The notes under the pieces: model-generated
Database searches by the model: none
What the model was told of the DNA's origin: nothing
The model's input: only the letters and a program-made list of their open reading frames with translations
Made by a program: the position numbers and the translations under genes
Shown: one piece after another, positions 19,491 to 29,636 of the stretch
Layout: each line of letters begins with the position of its first letter
Position numbering within the stretch: position 1 is the stretch's first letter
Origin: Deltaproteobacteria bacterium
GTDB taxonomy: Bacteria; Desulfobacterota; Desulfovibrionia; Desulfovibrionales; Desulfovibrionaceae
DNA length: 64,000 nucleotides
NCBI GenBank assembly: GCA_031275645.1
Contig: JAISOL010000012.1
Location: 1-64,000, forward strand
Direction of reading: 5' to 3'

Positions 19491-21212
19491 GTGAAGATCG
19501 CCGTATATTTCTTGTTCGCTTTATTTATCGCCGCCATGTCGGCGGGTTTTTTCACCGCTCTCACTCCGGCGCAGTATGCCTGGCCAGCGCTCGGGCTCGC
19601 CGCCGGCTTCTGCCTCCTGTTTCTGTTCAGGCGGCTGGACGGAAAGGAAATTGAAAAACTGGCGGCCTACGCGGCGGCCTTGCGGGAGGGCGGCGGGCCG
19701 GGCGCCGCCGGGCCGGGCGCCCGTGCTTCTCTTGTGCGCGCACGGCTTGACCTTCTGGAAGCGGAGAGGAAGGAAGCTCTGCTCCGGCTGGCCGAAAGCG
19801 GGCGGGAACGCGAAGAGCTCGCCGCCTCCCTGGCCGGGGCCGAGGCGCGCGCGGAGCGGGCCGGGCGCGAGAGCGAGGCCGCGGCCGCGTATTCGCGGGA
19901 GGTCACGCAAAGGGCGCGGACGACATTTTCCGCTCTGGCCAAGGATCTGCACTATTTGTACAACCTGATCGCCCGGATCGGCGACGGGGTTGAGCTGCAG
20001 AAGTTCAGTCTGTTGAAGACGAGCGAATCGATGGAGCGCATAGTGGCGAGCGTGGAAGGAGTTTCCGTGAGCGTGAGCACAGCCTCCAGCGACGCCCAGA
20101 CTTCGCGCGGAAAGGCCCAGGCGGGGCAGTTGGAAGTCAAAACCGCGGTAACCACCATCAAGACTGTTGCCGCCGCCAGTGAAAACCTGAAGTCGGCCAT
20201 GACTCTCCTGAGCGAGCATTCCAAAAATATAGGTTCGGTCATGGGCGTGATCAACGAGGTGGCGGATCAGACCAATCTGCTGGCTCTGAACGCGGCCATT
20301 GAAGCCGCTCGCGCCGGGGAAGCCGGGCGCGGCTTTGCCGTGGTGGCTGACGAAGTGCGCAAGCTGGCCGAAAAAACCATGTCCGCCACCCAGGAGATAG
20401 CGGGGGCGGTAAAAGATATTCAGGCGGCGGCGGCCGAAAGCCTGCGGGCCGTGGAGGACTCCGCCGGCCGCGCGGCGGAAAGCGCTGAAAGAGCCTCGAA
20501 CGCGGGCGAACTCATGGACGAGATTATGCGCGGCATGGATCAGGCGGCTGACGCTCTGGAGAGCATAGCGGCCGCCTCCCAGTCCCAGGCTGAAAGCAGC
20601 GTGAGCACAAACGAGGCTCTGGAGGGCATCCGCGACGCGGCGGCCAATACGGCGAACAGCATGAAGTATTTTACCTCCCGCCTGGTGGCCATATCCGGCA
20701 ACCTGGAGGAACTGGAGGTTCTGGTGCAGGCTCTGGAAAGCGGCGATCTCAAGCAGGCGGCGGCCCGCGCCAGGATCGTGGAATGGACTCCTGACCTGGA
20801 TATAGGCATAGAGCTGGTGGACGATCAGCACAGGATGCTCTGCTCCTATATCAATTCTCTTTACCGCGCCACGCGCCGCGAATCTTCCGAAGATGAGATT
20901 TCCGACATAGTCGGCAGTCTGAAAGATTATACCTCCACTCACTTCAGCACGGAAGAACAGTATTTCTCCCACACTCCCTACCCGGATACGGCCAGACACA
21001 AGGAAGTGCATAAAAACTTCGTGGCCAAGGTGACGGAAGTTGAGAACAAGCTGCGCGAGGGACATGCCAGAGTGGGAGACGAGCTGCTGGAGTTTCTCAA
21101 AACCTGGCTTTTGCAGCATATCCGGAACACGGATCCCGAATACGCCCCCTACGTCAAAAAGATGCTTCAGCAGGAGGAAAAGACGTCCGCCGAGGCCCGC
21201 GTCAAAAAGTAA
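19491..21212 (+). CDS. Methyl-accepting chemotaxis protein with C-terminal bacteriohemerythrin domain
   Basis: MCP hairpin [43 protein letters not shown]; hemerythrin [19 protein letters not shown]...HFSTEEQYF...HKEVHKNF...LLQHIRNTD. Confidence 0.95.
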   Translation: MKIAVYFLFALFIAAMSAGFFTALTPAQYAWPALGLAAGFCLLFLFRRLDGKEIEKLAAYAAALREGGGPGAAGPGARASLVRARLDLLEAERKEALLRLAESGREREELAASLAGAEARAERAGRESEAAAAYSREVTQRARTTFSALAKDLHYLYNLIARIGDGVELQKFSLLKTSESMERIVASVEGVSVSVSTASSDAQTSRGKAQAGQLEVKTAVTTIKTVAAASENLKSAMTLLSEHSKNIGSVMGVINEVADQTNLLALNAAIEAARAGEAGRGFAVVADEVRKLAEKTMSATQEIAGAVKDIQAAAAESLRAVEDSAGRAAESAERASNAGELMDEIMRGMDQAADALESIAAASQSQAESSVSTNEALEGIRDAAANTANSMKYFTSRLVAISGNLEELEVLVQALESGDLKQAAARARIVEWTPDLDIGIELVDDQHRMLCSYINSLYRATRRESSEDEISDIVGSLKDYTSTHFSTEEQYFSHTPYPDTARHKEVHKNFVAKVTEVENKLREGHARVGDELLEFLKTWLLQHIRNTDPEYAPYVKKMLQQEEKTSAEARVKK

Positions 21213-21713
21213 GCTTGGAGCGCTTTACGCTTGAAAGGTGAATGGAAACATCATCGGGAATTGCACATTGCGCCGCTTCCAGCCTTTACGCTTCCTGCCG
21301 GAAACTCAGGATTTTTTTCCGGCGTGGGCCTGAAAGCGGCAATGTCGATGTCTCCAGCTATGTGGATGTGGAAATTGCCGGTGTTGCCGCGCAGAGCGTA
21401 CAGGGCTTGACGCTCCCGCAAACCCACGCGCCGCAATTCCCGGATCGTCCGGTCGTCCGTCCTGGCGGCAAGGGGCCTGCCGCCGAAGAACAACCGCTGA
21501 AAACGCGCCGTCTTTTCGTCTTTTGCCTTCGTGCCTTTCCCGCCTTTGGGAGCGTGAGAAGCGAAGCGCCGAAGGCTCCGGGAGTCCAGAGGGCGAAGCC
21601 CTTTAATGATGCGTTGTAATTCTCTTATAATTATGCATTTCTATAGTATTTTTCTTTCAACTCTGTTAATCTTTCGGTTGCCTTCTCATGTACAAGCCGA
21701 GGGCCATAGTCTA

Positions 21714-22139
21714 TTACCTGTTCCTTGGCATAGAAGGTATCAGCCTTTTGTCAATCAACGGATCATTGATAATGTCAAGCAGTACTTTTTGGTCATTCAA
21801 TCTCCCGGCAGCCTTTATACGTACATCAATATGCACATCATTAAACACAATCGCGGGCACACCTAATGAACTGTCCTCGTCCTTGGCAATATCCGCCAAG
21901 GCATCTTGGTCGGTTAAATTCAGAACCGCCACATTGCGGTCCAGACCTGCCCGATAATTCCAGGCAATACGCGCCAACGTTTTTTGATCTGTCAGGCGCT
22001 GAATCGCCGCCCTGCGTACAGCATCATTCATGCCGTTTTCAGCAATACCGGCCAGTGTTTTTTGGTCATTCAGTTTTTCAATCGCCCTTATCGCTCTTGC
22101 AATATTATTGCTCTGCCATGCTGGTTTGAAAGGCCACAT
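21714..22139 (-). CDS. HEAT-like repeat protein
   Basis: Internal repeats of LxDQKxLxxIA type (LNDQKTLAGIA, LTDQKTLARIA, LTDQDALADIA, LNDQKVLLDII); AT-rich relative to surroundings. Confidence 0.6.
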   Translation of the reverse strand: MWPFKPAWQSNNIARAIRAIEKLNDQKTLAGIAENGMNDAVRRAAIQRLTDQKTLARIAWNYRAGLDRNVAVLNLTDQDALADIAKDEDSSLGVPAIVFNDVHIDVRIKAAGRLNDQKVLLDIINDPLIDKRLIPSMPRNR

Positions 22140-22365
22140 GACACCCTCCCCATGAAATTGTTTACCAAATCATACTGCCAGTCTTTTTACGGAAGAGGGT
22201 AGCAGGCGTTTGCGCGGCGGCCGGGACTGTTGCGCCCTGCCCTGAAATAAGATATCCGCATGGAGAGCGCTTTAGCTTTGAAATTATACGCCACTCTTGC
22301 TCTATGCTGCGTGTTTCAGGCCACAAAGGAAATTTTGATCAACCGAAAATCTGAGGAGATTATCT

Positions 22366-24000
22366 ATGCTGCAATGGCCGAAATCAAACGATGCTCTTGG
22401 GACCGTGAACCGCGGAAATCCGGCTGAATCCGGTTTGTGTACCCTGTGCAGGGCGGATTGCGCCGGGAAGTGTGAAACCTGGCTTTCCAGCCTGCGCGGG
22501 CGCGATGTCATCTACCCGCGCGACTTCGGGGGCATAACTTCCGGCAGCGAAAACACCGTTTCCGTGGGCGTCTGTTACTCCGCCCTGCGTATCCAGGGCT
22601 ATTCCTACGGCGCGCATGGCGAAACGGTCAAAGCCTCCAAGGGCGACGTGCTTTTCACCGACGTAAATCTTGAGGCGAGCTTCGGTGGAAAGGAAAAGAT
22701 CGTCTGCCGCTATCCGTTTATCACCTGAGCTCTGGGCTCCACGGCCATTGCCGCCAGGTATTGGGATTCCTTTGCCTGCGGTTCCGCCCTTTGCGGCATT
22801 CCCATAGTCATTGGCGAGAATGTGGTCGGCATTGACCGGAAAGCGGAAATTGCCGGCGGCAGAATTAAAAAAGCCCCGGAACTGGATCGGCGCATAGAAA
22901 CCTACCTGCGCCATTACGACAAATACGGGGCCATTTTGGTGCAGCTCAATGTTGAGGACGCCAGAAACGGAGTGGCCGAGTACGTTATGGACAGATTCGG
23001 CGACAAGGTGGCCATTGAGCTGAAATGGGGGCAGGGGGCCAAGAACATAGGCGGCGAAATTACCGTAAGAGAGATTGAGTACGCTCAGTTTCTCAAACAG
23101 CGCGGCTACCTCCTGGATCCGGATCCCACCGGGGAGGCCGCTTTGGCCGCGGCCAAAGAGGGCAAGGAACAACACTTTGCCCGGCACAGCCGCCTAGGTT
23201 ATACCAATCTGGGCAGCTATGCGGAAGTGCGCAAGGATTTTCTGGCGAGTGTGGAAAAACTGCGTGGACTGGGTTACCGGCACATTACCCTCAAGACCGG
23301 AGCCTACGGCATGGAGGGGCTGGCCATGGCCATACGCCTGGCGGCCGAGGCCGAACTGGATTTGTTGAGCGTCGACGGCGCGGGCGGAGGAACCGGCATG
23401 TCTCCCTGGGACATGATGGAGCATTGGGGAGTGCCTTCCCTGCAACTGCATGCCAAGGCCCGCGAGTACGCCGCCATTCTGGCGGCGCGGGGCATCAGGC
23501 CGGCCGACATGAGTTTCGGCGGCGGTTTCGCCAAATCCAGCGCCATTTTCAAAGGTCTGGCTCTGGGCTCGCCCTTCGTCAAGATGATCATCATGGGCCG
23601 GGCCATGATGATTCCGGGTTTCCTGGGCTCCAATATTGAGGGCGTGCTCAGGCCGGAGAACAAGGCCAAAGTCAACGGCAACTGGAATGAACTGCCCAAA
23701 TCCGTCAGCCAGTACGGCGATACTCCGGAAGCCATTTTCGCCGGTTATTACTCTTTGCGGGAAAAACTGGGTTCCAGGGCCATCCGGGAGATCCCCTACG
23801 GAGCCATAGCCATGTGGACGCTGGTGGACAAGCTGGGGGCGGGCCTGCAGCAGTTCATGGCCGGCTGCCGGAGATTCGGCCTGGACGAAATCAGGCGCAG
23901 CGACATTGCCGCCGGCAATTACGAGGCGGCCAGGGAAACCGGGCTGCAGCACATCTGCGAAGCCAGAGACGATTTCGCGCGAGCCATTCTCAATTCCTGA
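22366..24000 (+). CDS. FMN-binding glutamate-synthase-like protein with one in-frame TGA (22726-22728): nonsense mutation or recoding
   Basis: Frame continues without shift: ...IVCRYPFIT*ALGSTAIAARYWDSFACGSAL...ETYLRHYDKYGAILVQLNVEDARNGVAEYV...IELKWGQGAKNIGGEI...VDGAGGGTGMSPW. Confidence 0.75.
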
Positions 24001-24065
24001 GGGCGTTCAGCGGCAGGCGCGGAGCGAGCGCCTGCCGCTCTCCCTTCAGCGCGGGCAGGCGGGCT

Positions 24066-24620
24066 TCAGGCGTTTTTGAAGGAACGGGCAAAGAGTTCCT
24101 CCACGGCCTTTTTGCCGTTTTCGTTGATAAAGCGGGTGCCTGTACCGGTGAACAGGCGCTCGGTGATGTTGACGCTCCCCTGCCTGACCCAGCCGGCATC
24201 CCAGAGAAACCAGGCGCCAAGGTTCTGATCGAAGACCAGGAGGCGCTTGTTGCAGATTTTTGAAAATTCCGCTCCCCAGCCGGTACCTCCTTTCACGGTG
24301 TCGTCCGGCAGAATCTCGCCTATGACGAAAATCTCGTGGGAACTGCTGACCTGCCAGCAAATGGACTGGAGCACCTTGCGAAACAGGGGGGCGCTGGTGT
24401 ACTGGCGGTTCATGAGCTTCGAAACGTAGCCCAGGCTCACGTCCTTCAGGGCCAGCTCTTCGCTGGTCAGCACCCGCAGGCCGCGGTTGCGTTCCGTCTG
24501 ATGCCCTTCAAAACTGAAGTTGACTTCCTGCAGGCCGTACTTTTCAGCCGTGCGCCCGAACCAGGCTTCAGCGCCGGCCGCGCCGCCGCTGTATAAAATA
24601 CATTCTTTCGGATTAAACAT
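24066..24620 (-). CDS. Putative Rossmann-fold SLOG/LOG-like nucleotide-binding protein
   Basis: ILYSGGAAGAEAWFGRTAEKYG and KGGTGWGAEFSKICNKRLLVFDQ; start chosen at MFNPKEC. Confidence 0.45.
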   Translation of the reverse strand: MFNPKECILYSGGAAGAEAWFGRTAEKYGLQEVNFSFEGHQTERNRGLRVLTSEELALKDVSLGYVSKLMNRQYTSAPLFRKVLQSICWQVSSSHEIFVIGEILPDDTVKGGTGWGAEFSKICNKRLLVFDQNLGAWFLWDAGWVRQGSVNITERLFTGTGTRFINENGKKAVEELFARSFKNA

Positions 24621-24789
24621 TTTCACTCCCGGATTGATGACAAGCCCCGGAAACCGGGGTTTGTAAAGGTACGCCCCCAGCGAAAAATTCACAACCCTTA
24701 TTTTCTTGACGCGGGCCGTTTTGCGCCGTACCGTCTATCAAAATGCCCCAGGGGTGCCGCAATGTAATGGTCTGGCGGGAGGCCTGCTT

Positions 24790-25398
24790 ATGCCGGGATT
24801 CAGCGTTGAATGCCTTGAGATCGCTCCGCCCGCGGAGAGGGGATTATTGCTGTCCGCCTGTATGGAGGCGGAAGACGAACTTGGGGACGAACTGGCGGCC
24901 CTTTGGGAAGACTGGCTGCCGGCCCTGCGCGTCCGCCTTGTACGGGGCTCGACCCGGCCTTGTCCGGGCAGGGAAAGTTACGTCGCCCTCTGGCTGGAAC
25001 AGGCGGTGGAAAAACGGGTGGATGATCTTTGGGCCGTTTCCCCTTCCGCATCCTTTACCCTTGACTCCCTGGCGCAGACCATGTGCAGATGCGCCTTGCG
25101 GGAGCTGCTCCCCCGGGCCGGGGAGTCGGGCTGCCTTCCTGTGCCCCGGCTCACGCCCGCGCTCGGGCGGGCTCTGGAGGCGGAAGGCTTGCGCGACCCC
25201 GGCGCGAAAGAAGACGGTCTTTTTCTGAAGCGGCGTTACGCGCTGGTCACTTACTATCCTTTTCGCGGGAGCTGTTCCGTTTGCGCCCTGGAGAAAGCTT
25301 GCCCCAAAATCCCGGCGGAAGGAAGCCGCGAAAGGATCGCGCCCGCGCCCGCGCCGGAGGCGAAATGTCTGACGAGGATTGTCAATTATGGAATTTAA
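24790..25398 (+). CDS. Hypothetical protein with C-terminal cysteine motif
   Basis: Good ORF leading into cvpA; C-term CSVCALEKACP; start chosen at MPGFSVECLE. Confidence 0.55.
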   Translation: MPGFSVECLEIAPPAERGLLLSACMEAEDELGDELAALWEDWLPALRVRLVRGSTRPCPGRESYVALWLEQAVEKRVDDLWAVSPSASFTLDSLAQTMCRCALRELLPRAGESGCLPVPRLTPALGRALEAEGLRDPGAKEDGLFLKRRYALVTYYPFRGSCSVCALEKACPKIPAEGSRERIAPAPAPEAKCLTRIVNYGI

Positions 25399-25921
25399 TC
25401 TGACCGAGTATGCCAACGCCCTGGATCTGATCCTGGCTGGTCTTGTTCTGTTCATGCTCATACGCGGAGCGGCGCGCGGAGTCATGGCCGAACTGGCCGG
25501 CCTGGCGGCTCTGCTGCTGGGCTTCATAGCCGCGAGCAATGCCGGCCTGCACTCCCTGGTCGCCGAAAAGCTGTCGGCCTTTACGGGCGAACTGTTCTGG
25601 AGCGACGTTCTGGCGCGTGTCCTGCTTTTTCTGCTTGTCTCCTTTCTGAGCCTGACCTTGTTCAACCTGTTGAGCCGCCTTTTCACCGCCAAGGCTCCGG
25701 GCTGGCTCGACCGCCTCCTGGGGGCTCTGGCCGGGCTGGCCAAGGGGGTGCTCCTCTGTTCCTTTCTGCTGGTCTTTATCCATTACCTGGCTCCGCACAG
25801 CCAGTTGCGGCTCAATTCCAGGCTGTCCCCGCGGATAAACGAATTGTGGGCCGGGATTGAAAATTTGACCGGCGGCCTGCAGAGCTTTCCTTCCCTGTAT
25901 ATCAAGGACAGGCAGAGATGA
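25388..25921 (+). CDS. CvpA family membrane protein
   Basis: LDLILAGLVLFMLIRGAARGVMAELAGLAALLLGF; 4 TM-like segments. Confidence 0.85.
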   Translation: MEFNLTEYANALDLILAGLVLFMLIRGAARGVMAELAGLAALLLGFIAASNAGLHSLVAEKLSAFTGELFWSDVLARVLLFLLVSFLSLTLFNLLSRLFTAKAPGWLDRLLGALAGLAKGVLLCSFLLVFIHYLAPHSQLRLNSRLSPRINELWAGIENLTGGLQSFPSLYIKDRQR

Positions 25922-26733
25922 CGCTCCCGGAGGATAAAAACGCGGAAAACGGCCGCGCTCTGGCCGGAGTGACGGATATGCTGGAAAAGCTTCTGGGCCC
26001 GGAAGGCTGCCCCTGGGACAGGGAACAGACTGTGGAGAGTCTGTGCGCCTACGCCCTGGAGGAGATGTACGAGCTTGTGGATGCGGTGCGCAACGGCTCC
26101 CCGGAGGAACAGCGCGAGGAAATGGGCGATGTCCTGTTTATCCTGTTGTTTATGTCCCGCCTGCAGGACAGGCGCGGACGCTTTACCCTGGCGGAAGTGC
26201 TGGAGGAAAACCGCGCCAAGATGATCGGGCGCCACCCGCATGTTTTTGGAAATCTGCGGGTGGAGGGCAGGGAGGAGCTGTTTTCCGTCTGGGAAAAGGT
26301 CAAGCGGGCGGAAAAGGCCAGGAAGGATTCCCCCCCCGGCCTGTTCGCTTCCCTGCCCGCGGCTTTGCCCGCCCTGCTCAAGGCTTACCGCATTCATTCC
26401 AAAAGCGCGCAATATAATTTTACCTGGGATACGGATGAAGACGCGGAAATGCAGGTAGAGGCGGAATGGCTGGAGCTTATCGACGCCTGCCGGAGCGGAG
26501 ATCCCGAAGCTCTGGAGCATGAGCTGGGGGATCTGCTTTTCAGCATTGTCGAACTGGGTCGGCGCAGGGGAGTGAAGGCGGAAACGGCTCTGGACAAGGC
26601 CAATACCCGTTTCCTGCGCCGTTTTTCGGGCATGGAGAGCCTGGCCGCCGGGCGCGGTCTGGATTTCGCCTCTCTGAGCCAGGCGGAAAAGGACGCCCTC
26701 TGGGAAGAAATCAAGCGCGAAGAAACGCGGTGA
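25918..26733 (+). CDS. mazG: Nucleoside triphosphate pyrophosphohydrolase MazG
   Basis: LLGPEGCPWDREQTVESLCAYALEEMYELVDAV; two MazG repeats with EEQREEMGDVLF and LEHELGDLLFSIVELGRR. Confidence 0.95.
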   Translation: MTLPEDKNAENGRALAGVTDMLEKLLGPEGCPWDREQTVESLCAYALEEMYELVDAVRNGSPEEQREEMGDVLFILLFMSRLQDRRGRFTLAEVLEENRAKMIGRHPHVFGNLRVEGREELFSVWEKVKRAEKARKDSPPGLFASLPAALPALLKAYRIHSKSAQYNFTWDTDEDAEMQVEAEWLELIDACRSGDPEALEHELGDLLFSIVELGRRRGVKAETALDKANTRFLRRFSGMESLAAGRGLDFASLSQAEKDALWEEIKREETR

Positions 26734-26736
26734 AGC

Positions 26737-28092
26737 ATGTACATCCTGAAAAAGCTCGGAAAAGCCCTGGGTCTGACGCTTGGGAATCAAGCTCCTCCGG
26801 CGGCCAGGAGCGGCCGGGAGGCGAGGCCCGGCGCGGCCAGAGCCAGAGCGGCCAGGCTCGGCGGTCAGCGGAAGGCCAGAACCGGTCTGGCTGTATCCAT
26901 TCCTTTCAGCACCAGGCTGATTTTCTACTGTTTTCTTTTTGCTCTGCTCTTTCTGGCGCTCTACCTGTGCTTTTTGCTGATGCGGCCTTTTTCGCACAGC
27001 ATTATTCTGGCCTGCATCTTCAGCAGCCTGCTCCACCCCCTTTACTCCCGCATCCGCCTCAAAACCGGCTGCAACGACTACATCTCCGCCGGGATTACCC
27101 TGATCCTGGTGGTCGTGCTTTTCTGCCTGCCCCTGACCTTTTTCGTTTCCCAGCTCATTCCGCAGGGCGGCAGGAGCATACGCGAACTGGCGCAGTGGCT
27201 TTCCGGCAACCATCTGGACGAGCTGTTCAACGGCAGAATTCTCCCCTGGCTGACCTGGATCAACGAGCATGGTCCGAGCTTTCTGGAACTGGAAGTGGAT
27301 ATAGCCGATATGCGCAACACGCTGATCGCTTTTTCGCGCGGTTCCGCCCAGCAGCTACTCAGCCGGGGTACGGGTTTCGTGGTTAACTCCATCACCTTGC
27401 TGATCAATTTTCTGCTCATGCTGCTGATTATGTTTTTTTTGCTGAAAGACGGCGAAAGCATGGTGAACAGGCTCAAGCAGCTCACCCCCCTGAGCGAGGA
27501 ACAGGACGACAATATTCTCCAGAGCCTGCGCCGCATGTCCGGGGCGGTGCTGGTGGGAGGTTTTTCCGTGGCGGCCCTGCAGGGCCTTGTGGGCGGGATA
27601 GGGTTGGGGCTGGTGGGCATTCAGCCGCTGTTCTGGGGTTCGGTCATGGCCGCGGCCGCGTTGGTGCCGGTGCTGGGCACCGGCCTGGTCTGGATTCCCG
27701 CGGTCGCCTATCTGGCCTTGTCCGACAGAATAAGCGCGGCTGTCTTTCTGGCGATCTGGTGCGGTTTTCTGGTCACCTCCATCGACAGCGTCCTGCGCCC
27801 CCTGATTCTGCGCGGCAACTCCAAGGTCTCCATTCTTTTCATGTTCATGTCGATTTTCGGCGGCATCAAGGCCTTCGGCCCTCTGGGCATCATTTACGGC
27901 CCGCTTATTCTGGGTTTTGTGCTGGCCATGCTGAACATCTACTCTTCGGAATTCAGCCGCATGTCGAGCAGGAAAAAAGAAAGCGGCGCGGGCGCTGCCT
28001 CAGCTCCCCGCCCGCGCGCCCGCGTGCGCCTCCGCTGGCGCGGAAGAGCCGGCCCCGGAAAGGCTTCCGGAGAATACAGGGCCCCAAGCTGA
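26737..28092 (+). CDS. AI-2E family (PerM/YdiK-like) transporter
   Basis: Multi-TM; MFFLLKDGESM, GLGLVGIQPLFWGSVMAAAALVPVLGTGLVW. Confidence 0.88.
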   Translation: MYILKKLGKALGLTLGNQAPPAARSGREARPGAARARAARLGGQRKARTGLAVSIPFSTRLIFYCFLFALLFLALYLCFLLMRPFSHSIILACIFSSLLHPLYSRIRLKTGCNDYISAGITLILVVVLFCLPLTFFVSQLIPQGGRSIRELAQWLSGNHLDELFNGRILPWLTWINEHGPSFLELEVDIADMRNTLIAFSRGSAQQLLSRGTGFVVNSITLLINFLLMLLIMFFLLKDGESMVNRLKQLTPLSEEQDDNILQSLRRMSGAVLVGGFSVAALQGLVGGIGLGLVGIQPLFWGSVMAAAALVPVLGTGLVWIPAVAYLALSDRISAAVFLAIWCGFLVTSIDSVLRPLILRGNSKVSILFMFMSIFGGIKAFGPLGIIYGPLILGFVLAMLNIYSSEFSRMSSRKKESGAGAASAPRPRARVRLRWRGRAGPGKASGEYRAPS

Positions 28093-28140
28093 AGACAGTC
28101 AGGCTTCCGCCGGCGGAGCGGTTTTCCGTAAATTCCAGCC

Positions 28141-28932
28141 TCACCATGTCGCCGCGCTGTTGAGGGTACGGGGGAAATCATTTTCCCCGGCGCCGGTCAG
28201 GGTGCGCAAAAGCTCCCCCGGGACATCTCCGGCGTTTTTCCCGGCGTCCTCCAGTTCATCCAGATTGTAGCAGGCGCTGTTGACGCCGTTCTGGTAGAAG
28301 GAGACGGCGTCGGCAAAAGCCAGCACATCTTCCGGATCGTGGGTGATGATGATGGTGGGGATATTGAAACGGGCCAGCAGTTGTCCGCACTGGGCGCGCA
28401 CTCTGTCCCGCAGCAGCGGGTCCAGGGCCGAGAAGGGCTCATCCAGGAGCAGCAGTTCCGGCTGTCCGGCCAAGGCCCTGGCCAGGGCCACGCGCTGCTT
28501 CTGCCCGCCGGAGATGTGCGCCGGGTAGCGTCCGGCCAGTTGCTCCAGTTCAAAGCCCCGCAGCAGCTCATCCGTCCTTTCGCCGGTTTTTATGCCCTTG
28601 CGGGTCTGCCAGCGGGTCTTCAGGGAAAATTCTATGTTCTGGCGCACGGTAAGATGGGGGAAGATGGCGTAATCCTGAAAAAGATAGCCCAGGTTACGCT
28701 TGCGGGCGGGCAGGCAGAATCCGCGTTCGCTGTCGTAAAGCACGCGTCCGCCCACGCGGATGAAGCCTTCCTGGGGCAGGAAAAGTCCGGCCACGGCTTG
28801 CAGGGTAAGGGTCTTGCCCGAACCGGAAGCTCCGAAAAAAGCCAGGCGGCGCTGAGGAGCGGAGAGGGCGACGCGTAGCTGAAAGCCGCCCAGGCGCGCC
28901 GGAAAGGCGTGGCGGAAGCGTATGTCGATCAC
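28141..28932 (-). CDS. modC: Molybdate ABC transporter ATPase
   Basis: GASGSGKTLTLQAVAGL, YLFQDYAIFPHLTV, ISGGQKQRVALARAL, LLLDEPFSALD; start chosen at GTG 28932; the longer ORF in the track runs out of frame through modB. Confidence 0.9.
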   Translation of the reverse strand: MIDIRFRHAFPARLGGFQLRVALSAPQRRLAFFGASGSGKTLTLQAVAGLFLPQEGFIRVGGRVLYDSERGFCLPARKRNLGYLFQDYAIFPHLTVRQNIEFSLKTRWQTRKGIKTGERTDELLRGFELEQLAGRYPAHISGGQKQRVALARALAGQPELLLLDEPFSALDPLLRDRVRAQCGQLLARFNIPTIIITHDPEDVLAFADAVSFYQNGVNSACYNLDELEDAGKNAGDVPGELLRTLTGAGENDFPRTLNSAATW

Positions 28933-29636
28933 AGGCGTGCTCCCTGGGAAAAACGCCGGCTGGTCAGGCTTTCCGCCAGCACCAGGAGCGAGGCGCACAA
29001 AACGGAGGTAAGCAGAACCAGGGCCAGGGCCCTGGAGTCGTCTCCAGCCTGGAAAGTGGCGTAAATGGCCAGCGAAAGGGTCTGCGTCCGGCCCGGAATA
29101 TTCCCCGCGATCATCAGGGTGGCGCCGAATTCGCCCATGCCTCTGGCAAAGGCCAGGCTGACTCCGGCCGCTATGCTCCTCCAGGCCAGAGGCATGGAAA
29201 CCTTGTAAAAAACCTCCCACTCCGAGGCCCCCAGAGTACGGGCGGCGTTTTCCAGGTTGTGATCCACGGATTCCAGGGCGGCTCTGGAAGCGCGGTAGGT
29301 CAGGGGAAAAATCACGACCGTGGCCGCCACCACCGCCCCCTTCCAGGAAAAAATCAGGGAAATGCCAAGTTCCTGCAGCAGTGGGCCGATCAAGCCCTTT
29401 CTCCCCACAAGCAGGATCAGGCAATAGCCGATTACCGTGGGAGGCAGAACCAGAGGCAGGGCGCAGAGCGCGTCCACAACGCTTCTGCCCCTTGGCCGCC
29501 TGGCCGGCGCAAGGCCGCGCGTCATGCCCCAGGCCAGACCCAGGCCCAGGCAGGCGGAGACGAGCGTGGCTATCCCGGCCACCCTGAGGGTAAGCAGAAT
29601 GCAGGCCAGAAGAGCCGGATCCGAAAAATTTTCCAT
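28929..29636 (-). CDS. modB: Molybdate ABC transporter permease
   Basis: LALPLVLPPTVIGY-type motif; SRAALESVDHNLENAARTLGASEWEVFYKVSMPLA; GRTQTLSLAIY. Confidence 0.92.
   Translation of the reverse strand: MENFSDPALLACILLTLRVAGIATLVSACLGLGLAWGMTRGLAPARRPRGRSVVDALCALPLVLPPTVIGYCLILLVGRKGLIGPLLQELGISLIFSWKGAVVAATVVIFPLTYRASRAALESVDHNLENAARTLGASEWEVFYKVSMPLAWRSIAAGVSLAFARGMGEFGATLMIAGNIPGRTQTLSLAIYATFQAGDDSRALALVLLTSVLCASLLVLAESLTSRRFSQGARL

Noticed and set aside
19521-21119. 532-aa minus-strand ORF
   Set aside because: Antisense to the MCP-hemerythrin gene; shadow ORF.
21242-21619. Plus- and minus-strand ORFs upstream of the AT-rich island
   Set aside because: No recognisable domains and no clear RBS; may be degraded sequence.
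22729-22760. Canonical bacterial SECIS element after the in-frame TGA
   Set aside because: A hairpin is present at the right distance, but its CATT loop lacks the expected G and the stem has a 6-nt bulge; not called as a feature.
25783-27270. 495-aa minus-strand ORF
   Set aside because: Antisense to mazG and the AI-2E transporter gene; no recognisable protein features.
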